Shown here: positions 1-5,855 of the stretch, piece by piece
Position numbering within the stretch: the first letter of the stretch is position 1
Layout of the letters: every line of letters begins with the position of its first letter
NCBI GenBank assembly: GCA_023457615.1
Contig: JAEWKY010000271.1
Location: forward strand, 1-9,473
DNA from: Actinomycetes bacterium
GTDB taxonomy: Bacteria; Actinomycetota; Actinomycetes; Actinomycetales; Microbacteriaceae
Direction of reading: 5' to 3'
DNA: 9,473 bases
Translations under genes and position numbers: made by a program
Notes under the pieces: model-generated
The model's database searches: none
Told to the model about the DNA's origin: nothing
The model's input: the letters and a program-made list of their open reading frames with translations, nothing else

Positions 1-447
1 ACGGGCGGCCGCCGCGGCGCCCACCTCGGCGATCGCGAACTCGGCGCGGGCGAGCGCCTCCGCCGCGCCTCCGCGCACGAGGCGGTCGAGCACGACGCCG
101 AGCTCGGAGGCGGAGCGCGACTCGGCCGTGAGCACCGGCATCCCCGCGCGGTCGGCGACGAGCCGCGCGGTGTCGGGGAGGGTGTATCCGCCCGTGACGA
201 CGAGCGCCGTGAAGCGACGGGCGACGGCCTGACGCACGGCGATGTCGAACTGGTACGGCGAGGGCTCGCGGCCCGAGAACGGCGCCGCGATGACGAGCGC
301 CTCCTGCGGCACCGTCTCGAGGGAGTCGAGCCCGGCGATCTCGACGCGCGTGACGGGCACGCCGACGGCGGAGCCCGCGACGAGTCGCAGGCCCAGCCGG
401 TCCCCTTGGGCGAGGATGTCGTCGAGCAGCACTTGGTCTATGGGCAC
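1..447 (-). CDS. PucR-family transcriptional regulator, N-terminal part (cut by window edge)
   Basis: An open frame of 149 codons without a stop runs on the minus strand from a GTG at 447 off the window. I translated it by hand. It begins VPIDQVLLDDILAQGDRLGL and continues with LRLVAGSAVGVPVTRVEIAG (about residues 20-39), a pattern typical of the PucR N-terminal ligand-sensing domain (PF07905: a conserved 'lvaG...v..v.v' strand pair, then an alpha/beta fold with a VVTGGYTLP turn near residues 103-111). Family members usually end in a PucR-type helix-turn-helix, which would lie outside the window. The GTG start is preferred because GGAGG (454-458) lies 6 nt upstream. An in-frame ATG at 478-480 would add 11 residues but has no ribosome site and sits in the opposing promoter. 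The gene is divergent from the catabolic operon, the usual position for a local regulator. The family call rests on pattern memory; it could be another regulator with a similar sensor domain. Confidence 0.7.
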   Translation of the reverse strand, partial: MPIDQVLLDDILAQGDRLGLRLVAGSAVGVPVTRVEIAGLDSLETVPQEALVIAAPFSGREPSPYQFDIAVRQAVARRFTALVVTGGYTLPDTARLVADRAGMPVLTAESRSASELGVVLDRLVRGGAAEALARAEFAIAEVGAAAAAR

Positions 448-453
448 AGTATG

Positions 454-458
454 CCTCC
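454..458 (-). promoter_or_regulatory. Ribosome binding site of the divergent regulator
   Basis: GGAGG on the minus strand with a 6-nt spacer to the GTG at 447. This strong Shine-Dalgarno match decides the start of the regulator over the in-frame ATG 33 nt further upstream. Confidence 0.7.
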
Positions 459-466
459 GAATCTCA

Positions 467-477
467 TGCCGATGGCA
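467..477. promoter_or_regulatory. Candidate operator: short inverted repeat TGCC-GAT-GGCA
   Basis: A perfect 4-bp inverted repeat with a 3-bp centre lies in the 67-bp divergent gap. It is flanked by a second, looser complementary pair, CTCA (463-466) and TGAG (481-484), which is offset by three bases on the right side. It abuts the -35 hexamer of the plus-strand promoter and lies just upstream of the regulator's ribosome site, so a protein bound here could affect both genes. Such a short repeat can occur by chance, so this is a candidate only. Confidence 0.3.
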
Positions 478-479
478 CA

Positions 480-508
480 TTGAGTGCGGGCGACCGCGTC
501 CCTAGCGT
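480..508 (+). promoter_or_regulatory. Promoter for the catabolic/transport operon (leaderless type)
   Basis: TTGAGT (480-485) matches 4 of 6 bases of the -35 consensus. TAGCGT (503-508) fits the TANNNT -10 pattern of actinobacterial housekeeping promoters. They are separated by exactly 17 bp. The -10 hexamer ends 6 nt before the A of the ATG at 515, so transcription would begin at the start codon itself. The next gene has no properly spaced ribosome site, which supports a leaderless transcript. This is a motif match by eye, not a mapped start site. Confidence 0.55.
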
Positions 509-514
509 CGGAGC

Positions 515-1624
515 ATGCCCCACCCGGACACCCCCGACCGGCCCGTCCGCCGCTCGATCGCGCGCGAGGACGTCGCGCCCCTCGCGGCCGGCGCCGCGAT
601 CTTCGGCACGGGCGGCGGCGGCGCGGTGCACACCGTCCAGCTCGCCGTCGAGATCGCCCTCGAGGAGCACGGCCCCGTCGACCTGCTGCAGGTCTCCGAC
701 CTCGGACCCGACGACGCCGTGCTGATCATGTCGGCGATCGGCGCCCCGAGCGTGGGCATCGAGATGCTCTCCGCCGCGTGGCAGCCCGAGCGCATCGTCG
801 CCGAGGTCGAGCGCGACCAGGGCGTCAAGGTCACGGCCCTCATGGCGGCCGAGATCGGCGGCAGCAACGGCGTCGCCCCGGTCGGCTGGGCCGCCCGGCT
901 CGGCCTCAAGGTGCTCGACGCCGACGGCATGGGGCGCGCGTTCCCCGAGGCGACGATGATCTCGATGAACGTCGCCGGCCTGCCGTGCGAGTTCGTCGTG
1001 CAGAGCGACGCGGTCGGCAACATCGCCCTGTTGCGGCCGATCGACATGGGATGGCTCGAGCGTCACGCGCGCGCCCTCACCGTCGCGAGCGGCGGCATCG
1101 CGATCGGCGCGCACTACCTGCTCACGGCGGACACCGCGCCGGGCGCCGTGATCGAGGGCACCGTCTCCCGCGCGATCGAGGTCGGTCACGCCCTCCTCGG
1201 ATCGGCCGAGCCCATCGCGGCGATCTCGGCATCCCTCGGCGCGGCGACCCTCATCGGCGGCAAGCTCGTCGACGTCGAGCGCCGCACCGAGGGCGGCTTC
1301 ACGCGCGGCTCGGTGACGATCGAGGGCACGGGCGACGACCGCGGCCGCCTCGTGCGCGTCGAGGTGCAGAACGAGAACCTCATCGTGCTCGAGGACGGCG
1401 AGGTCGTCGTGAGCGTCCCCGACCTCATCACGATCGTGGACACCGAGACGGGCGAGGCCATCTCGACCGAGCTGCTGCGCTTCGGCCAGCGCGTCTCCGT
1501 GCTCGCCTGGCCGTGCGACCCGCTCTGGCGCTCCCCGCGCGGGCTCGAGCTCACGGCGCCGGCGGCGTTCGGCTACGACATCCCGTACGTGCCGTTCCCG
1601 GCCACGACGGCGGTGGCCCGATGA
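515..1624 (+). CDS. DUF917 / S-Me-THD family protein
   Basis: A 369-residue cytoplasmic protein without signal peptide or membrane segment. Family hallmarks are GTGGGG at residues 31-36 just after a 'lA.GAAIFGTG' helix-turn, EIGGSNG at 113-119, and DADGMGRAFPE at 135-145. The length is normal for the family. Pfam long listed it as DUF917 and, as I recall, now names its two domains after an S-methyl thiohydantoin desulfurase, so a role on a hydantoin- or thiohydantoin-like ring is the best hint; the reaction here is unknown. Family members are commonly encoded next to hydantoinase/oxoprolinase proteins, as here. The ATG at 515 is chosen because the conserved N-terminal motif starts about 20 residues in. 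Its only upstream purines (GGAG) end 1 nt before the ATG, too close to act as a ribosome site, but a -10 box sits at leaderless distance. The stop overlaps the next gene by ATGA. Confidence 0.85.
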   Translation: MPHPDTPDRPVRRSIAREDVAPLAAGAAIFGTGGGGAVHTVQLAVEIALEEHGPVDLLQVSDLGPDDAVLIMSAIGAPSVGIEMLSAAWQPERIVAEVERDQGVKVTALMAAEIGGSNGVAPVGWAARLGLKVLDADGMGRAFPEATMISMNVAGLPCEFVVQSDAVGNIALLRPIDMGWLERHARALTVASGGIAIGAHYLLTADTAPGAVIEGTVSRAIEVGHALLGSAEPIAAISASLGAATLIGGKLVDVERRTEGGFTRGSVTIEGTGDDRGRLVRVEVQNENLIVLEDGEVVVSVPDLITIVDTETGEAISTELLRFGQRVSVLAWPCDPLWRSPRGLELTAPAAFGYDIPYVPFPATTAVAR

Positions 1625-3201
1625 GCGCCACCCGCACCCTCTCCCTCGGCGTCGACGTCGGCGGCACGAACACCGACGCGGTGGCGCTCGACGGCGCGGG
1701 CCGCGTCATCGCCTGGACCAAGCAGCCGACGAGCGAGGACGTGACGGGCGGCATCCGCGCCGCGATCTCCGTGCTCCTCGCCGAGATCGGCGAGCGCCGC
1801 GGCGAGGTGTCGCGCGTCATGCTCGGCACGACGCACGCGACCAATGCGATCGTGCGCCGTCGCGACCTCGACCGCGTCGCCGTGCTGCGGCTGGGCGCGC
1901 CGGCGTCGAGCGAGTACCCGCCGCTGTCCGGCTGGCCCGCCGACCTGCGCGCCGTCGTGCTCGCCGGGGCCGAGATCGTCGGCGGCGGGCACCTTGTCGA
2001 CGGCTACCCGCTGTCGCCGCTCGACCCGGATCGCCTGCGCCGCTTCCTCGACGAGCTCGAGGGCCGCTTCGACGTCGTCGCCGTGACCGGCATCTTCGGG
2101 CCGTCCTTCCCCGAGCAGGAGCTCGAGGTGGGCGACCTCGTGCGCGAGCACGTCGGGCCGGACGTGCCGATCTCGCTGAGCCACGACATCGGCGCCCTCG
2201 GCCTGCTCGAGCGCGAGAACGCGACGGTGCTCAACGCCGCGCTGCACGGCGTCGCGCGCGACGTGACGCAGGCGCTGCTCACGGTCGTCGCCGAGGAGCG
2301 CCTCGACGCCACCACCTACTTCGCGCAGAACGACGGCACCCTCATGGCCGTCGAGTTCGCGACGCGCTACCCCGTGCTCACGATCGGGTCCGGCCCCGCC
2401 AACTCGATCCGCGGCGCCGCCTACCTCTCGGGTGTCACGGATGCCGTGATCGTCGACGTGGGCGGCACGACGAGCGACCTCGGCGTGCTCACCGCGGGCT
2501 TCCCGCGCGAGTCGACGCTCCCGCGCGAGATCGGCGGCGTCCGCACGAACTTCCGGATGCCCGACATCCTGAGCCTCGGCATCGGCGGCGGCACGATCGT
2601 CGACCTGAGGTCGGGCGCCCCGATCAGCGACTCGGTCGGCTACCGCATCGCCGAGGAGGGGCTGCTCTTCGGCGGCTCGACGCCGACGCTCACCGACGCC
2701 GCCGCCGCGACCGGCGTCAGCCCCGTCGCGGGCCGCACGCTCGGCGAGCTGCCCGCCGCGACGAGGACCGGCCTCACCCGCGCCCTCGCCGTCGCGCACG
2801 AGCGCATCGAGTCGGCCGTCGAGCGGATGTCGCTCGGTCGCGGGCTCCCCCTCGTCGTCGTCGGCGGCGGCGGGTTCCTCGTGCCGGGTCAGGTGCTCGG
2901 CGCGACCGAGGTCGTGCGTCCCGAGCAGGGCGACGTCGCGAACGCCGTGGGCGCCGCGATCGCTCTCGCCGGAGGCCGGGCCGACGAGCTGTGCGACCAC
3001 TCCGAGCGCGCCGCGGCGATCGAGGCCGCCTCGAAGACGGCGATCGGCCGCGCGATCCAGGCGGGAGCCGATCCGCTCCGCGTCGAGGTGGTCGAGATCC
3101 TCGAGACCCCCGTGTCCTACGCCACCCGGCCGACCCTCAAGGTGTCGGTCAAGGCCGCCGGCCCGCTCGCCCGGCTCGAGACGCAGCAGCACCACCAGTG
3201 A
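1621..3201 (+). CDS. Hydantoinase/oxoprolinase family ATPase (HyuA type, short form)
   Basis: A 526-residue cytoplasmic enzyme of the HyuA/N-methylhydantoinase A group, with an actin/Hsp70-type (ASKHA) nucleotide fold that uses ATP to activate and open cyclic amide or ureide rings. Visible motifs are the first phosphate loop DVGGTNTD (12-19), GTTHATNAIV (69-78), SGPANSIRGAAYLSGV (257-272), the second phosphate loop DVGGTTSDLG (279-288), SLGIGGGT (318-325) and GGGGFLVP (415-422). N-terminal Hydant_A_N-like and central Hydantoinase_A-like regions are both present. Like other short forms it lacks the long C-terminal region and HyuB part of 5-oxoprolinase or acetone carboxylase, and no HyuB gene is adjacent. 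The ATG overlaps the previous stop (ATGA), implying translational coupling and a joint role with the DUF917 protein. The substrate cannot be read from the sequence; hydantoins, N-carbamoyl rings or oxoproline-like lactams are possible. A longer open frame continues upstream, but it is a shadow of the first gene. Confidence 0.88.
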   Translation: MSATRTLSLGVDVGGTNTDAVALDGAGRVIAWTKQPTSEDVTGGIRAAISVLLAEIGERRGEVSRVMLGTTHATNAIVRRRDLDRVAVLRLGAPASSEYPPLSGWPADLRAVVLAGAEIVGGGHLVDGYPLSPLDPDRLRRFLDELEGRFDVVAVTGIFGPSFPEQELEVGDLVREHVGPDVPISLSHDIGALGLLERENATVLNAALHGVARDVTQALLTVVAEERLDATTYFAQNDGTLMAVEFATRYPVLTIGSGPANSIRGAAYLSGVTDAVIVDVGGTTSDLGVLTAGFPRESTLPREIGGVRTNFRMPDILSLGIGGGTIVDLRSGAPISDSVGYRIAEEGLLFGGSTPTLTDAAAATGVSPVAGRTLGELPAATRTGLTRALAVAHERIESAVERMSLGRGLPLVVVGGGGFLVPGQVLGATEVVRPEQGDVANAVGAAIALAGGRADELCDHSERAAAIEAASKTAIGRAIQAGADPLRVEVVEILETPVSYATRPTLKVSVKAAGPLARLETQQHHQ

Positions 3202-3229
3202 TCACACCCCCGACAGAAAGAGAAGCATC

Positions 3230-4813
3230 ATGAGAAGAAGGCATGTCCTGACGGTCTCGGCCGTCGCGGCCACCGCCGCCCTCGCGCTCTCCGCGTGCGG
3301 CACGACGGGAGGCGACGGCGAGGGCGACTACGTCTCCGGCGGCACGTTCGTCAAGGCGCTCACCGGCGACCCGGGCAACCTCAACCCGTTCAACGCCATC
3401 TCGTTCGACACGATCGAGCTCATGACGGCGAACTACGAGGCTCTCGTCTACGTCGACGCCGAGGGCGAGCACTTCCCGTGGCTCGCCGAGAGCTGGGAGG
3501 TGTCGGGCACCGAGGTGTCGTTCACCCTCAAGGACGGCATCACGTGCGTCGACGGCAGCGAGTTCACCGCCGAGACCGCGGCGAACAACATCAACTACAA
3601 CGCCGATCCCGAGAACGCGACGCTCATCCACGGCACGCAGGTGACGGCGGACATGACGGCGACCGCCGAGGGCAACGTGATGACGGTGACGAGCACCGTC
3701 AACGACCCGTTCCTGCTGACGAACGTCGGCACGGTGCTGCAGGTCTGCCAGGCGGTGCTCGACGACGTGACCGCGGCCGACGACACCCTGATCGGCACGG
3801 GCCTCTTCGCCCCCGACGTCTTCGAGGCCGGCTCGAGCTACACCTTCACGAAGCGCGACGACTACACGTGGGGCCCGTTCGACGTCACGAGCGACACCCC
3901 CGGCCTGCCGGACACGCTCGAGTACCGCATCGTCAACGACGAGTCGACGCGCGCGAACCTGCTGCTCTCGGGTGAGATCAACGCCGCCGGCGTGATCGGC
4001 CCGGACGCGGCGCGACTGGATGCCGCGGGACTCGAGTACCAGGGCGTGCGCAACTCGGTCGGCGAGATGCTCTTCAACGAGCGCGCGGACCGCCCGACGT
4101 CCGACCCGCTCGTCCGCGAGGCGCTCGTCACCGCCCTCGACCGCGAGGAGGTGGGCGCGGTCATCGCCGACGGCAAGGGCATCGAGGCGATCTCGCTCGT
4201 CACGAAGCCGCCGCTCATCTGCGTCGAGGAGAAGCCCCTCTGGACGCTCGTCGACCACGACCTCGACCGTGCGGCCGAGCTGCTCGACGAGGCCGGCTGG
4301 ACCGTCGGCGCCGACGGCAACCGCGTGAACGCCGAGGGCGAGCCGCTCGTCATCAAGTTCATCTACGACGCCCCGACGGCGACCCACGGTCCCGCCGCCG
4401 AGCTCGTCGCGGAGATCTGGAGCGAGCTCGGCATCCAGACCGAGCTGAGCGCGAACGACGCCGCCGCGTGGTCGGAGCAGCTGTTCTCGACGTTCGACTG
4501 GGACACCGGCTGGGTGCAGATCGGCCCGAACAGCCCCGTGCAGAACGCGATCTTCTACGACGCGGCGGGTCCGGACGAGGGCGGGCTGAACTTCATGTTC
4601 GTCGAGAACCCGGAGTACGAGGCGCTCGCCGCGGAGGCGCGCGTCGCGAGCCCCGAGGAGGCGTGCGACCTGTGGAACCAGGCGGAGGCCGAGCTGATCG
4701 ACCGGTTCGACGTCTTCCCGCTGATCGACAACATCATCCCGATGTACGGCACGGGCGCCGACTTCGACGCCCCGAACTACATCCTGCCCACCTCGATCCG
4801 GATGCTGGGCTGA
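3230..4813 (+). CDS. ABC transporter substrate-binding lipoprotein, family 5 (peptide/nickel type)
   Basis: A 527-residue secreted lipoprotein that should capture the substrate outside the cell for the permeases encoded downstream. The N-terminus is a lipoprotein signal: basic MRRRH, a hydrophobic Ala/Leu stretch, and lipobox LSAC with the lipidated Cys at 23, then a Gly-rich tether. SBP_bac_5 features are GGTFVKALTGDPGNLNPF (37-54), NYEALVY (68-74), PWLAESWE (83-90), FTLKDGI (98-104) with DGSEFTAE (108-115), and DPLVREAL..ALDRE (about 292-306). The mature part has four cysteines (106, 173, 331, 479), an even number that would allow two disulfides. The ribosome site is the purine run 3215-3225 just before the ATG, only 28 nt after the hydantoinase stop, so it belongs to the same operon. 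Family members bind peptides but also many other polar solutes; given the enzymes upstream, a ureido or cyclic amide ligand is as likely as a peptide (inference). Confidence 0.92.
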   Translation: MRRRHVLTVSAVAATAALALSACGTTGGDGEGDYVSGGTFVKALTGDPGNLNPFNAISFDTIELMTANYEALVYVDAEGEHFPWLAESWEVSGTEVSFTLKDGITCVDGSEFTAETAANNINYNADPENATLIHGTQVTADMTATAEGNVMTVTSTVNDPFLLTNVGTVLQVCQAVLDDVTAADDTLIGTGLFAPDVFEAGSSYTFTKRDDYTWGPFDVTSDTPGLPDTLEYRIVNDESTRANLLLSGEINAAGVIGPDAARLDAAGLEYQGVRNSVGEMLFNERADRPTSDPLVREALVTALDREEVGAVIADGKGIEAISLVTKPPLICVEEKPLWTLVDHDLDRAAELLDEAGWTVGADGNRVNAEGEPLVIKFIYDAPTATHGPAAELVAEIWSELGIQTELSANDAAAWSEQLFSTFDWDTGWVQIGPNSPVQNAIFYDAAGPDEGGLNFMFVENPEYEALAAEARVASPEEACDLWNQAEAELIDRFDVFPLIDNIIPMYGTGADFDAPNYILPTSIRMLG

Positions 4814-4817
4814 GATC

Positions 4818-5852
4818 ATGACGCTCCCCTCGCTCGACGCGTCGCCGGTGGCCGGTGCTCCCGGTCCCGCGCGCGCGCGGTGGGGGGAGCGTCGCCTCCT
4901 CTCCCTCTCGCCCCGCGCATCCTTCCTGCTGCGGCGGCTCGGACGGATGCTCGTCGCCCTCGCGCTCGTCGTCGTCGCGACCTTCGCGATCATCCACCTC
5001 ATCCCGGGCGACCCCGTCCGCGCGGTGCTCGGGCCGAGCGCGCCGCCGGAGCTCGCCGACCGCCTGCGCACCGAGCTCGGGCTCGACCTGCCGATCCACG
5101 TGCAGTTCGTGAACTACGTGACCGGTCTGTTCACCGGGGATCTCGGCACCTCGGTGCTCACGCACCGCCCCGTCGCCGACGTGCTCGCGAGCCGCCTGCC
5201 CCCGACCCTGACCCTCGCGGCCGCGGCCTTCGTCGTCGCCGCCCTCGGCGCCCTGCCGATCGGCATCGCGACGGCGATCTCGGCCCGGCACGGACGGCAC
5301 CGCGTGCTCGACCTGATCGTGGGCGGCGTCGTCGGGTTCTTCATCGTGCTGCCCAACTTCCTCCTCGCCGTCGGCCTCGTCGCCGTCTTCTCGCTCGGGC
5401 TCGGCTGGTTCCCGTCCGCGGGGTGGGGCGACCTGCCGAAGGCCGTGCTGCCGGTGCTCGCGCTCGCGATCGGGCCGATGGCCTACCTCGCCCGCATCGT
5501 GCACGTCGAGATGATCCACGTGCTCGACGCCACCTACCTCACGACCGCCCGCAGCAAGCGCCTGCCGTCGTACCTCATCTACTTCCGGCACGCGCTGCCG
5601 AACATGGTGACCGCGGCGCTCACGATCGGCGGCCTCATGCTCACCGGCCTCGTCGCCGGCACGGTGCTCGTCGAGACGATCTTCAACATCCAGGGGCTCG
5701 GGATGAAGATCGTCGAGTCGATCTCGACGAAGGACTACACGATGATCCAGGGCGTCGTGCTCGTCTACGCCATCCTCGTGCTCGGCATCAACCTGCTCGT
5801 CGACCTCGCGCTCCTCGCGATCGATCCCCGCTCCTCGATCGCGGAGGGCTGA
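4818..5852 (+). CDS. ABC transporter permease, DppB/OppB type
   Basis: A 344-residue inner-membrane subunit with about six hydrophobic segments. Family marks are IIHLIPGDPVRAVLG (58-72) after the first membrane helix, SVLTHRPVADVLASRLPPTL (112-131), VLPNFLLAVG (177-186), and the cytoplasmic coupling (EAA-like) loop at about 240-262 ending in RHALPN. The loop reads TARSKRLP where most family members have ARAKGL, so the usually conserved glycine is Arg248. A 35-residue Pro/Ala/Arg-rich cytoplasmic extension precedes the usual 'FLLRRL' start. The start at 4818 lies 4 nt after the binding-protein stop with only a weak TGAG upstream, so translation probably depends on coupling. An internal ATG (Met44) at 4947 would cut into the first helix region and is less likely. 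It should pair with the permease half of the next gene. Confidence 0.92.
   Translation: MTLPSLDASPVAGAPGPARARWGERRLLSLSPRASFLLRRLGRMLVALALVVVATFAIIHLIPGDPVRAVLGPSAPPELADRLRTELGLDLPIHVQFVNYVTGLFTGDLGTSVLTHRPVADVLASRLPPTLTLAAAAFVVAALGALPIGIATAISARHGRHRVLDLIVGGVVGFFIVLPNFLLAVGLVAVFSLGLGWFPSAGWGDLPKAVLPVLALAIGPMAYLARIVHVEMIHVLDATYLTTARSKRLPSYLIYFRHALPNMVTAALTIGGLMLTGLVAGTVLVETIFNIQGLGMKIVESISTKDYTMIQGVVLVYAILVLGINLLVDLALLAIDPRSSIAEG
5843..5848 (+). promoter_or_regulatory. Ribosome binding site for the permease-ATPase fusion gene
   Basis: GGAGGG lies within the last codons of the previous gene, 7 nt before the GTG at 5856. It supports the GTG as the true start, with only 3 nt between the genes. 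Confidence 0.75.
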
Positions 5853-5855
5853 CCC

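Noticed and set aside
464..1189. Minus-strand open frame of 241 codons opposite the DUF917 gene
   Set aside because: It is an Asp/Arg/His-rich antisense shadow without recognisable motif, and it would overlap the divergent promoter and the regulator start.
484..1620. Open frame upstream of and in frame with the hydantoinase gene, suggesting a 905-residue protein
   Set aside because: The extra part is Arg/Pro/Gly-rich high-GC shadow sequence, out of frame with the well-supported DUF917 gene. The hydantoinase family start matches the ATG at 1621.
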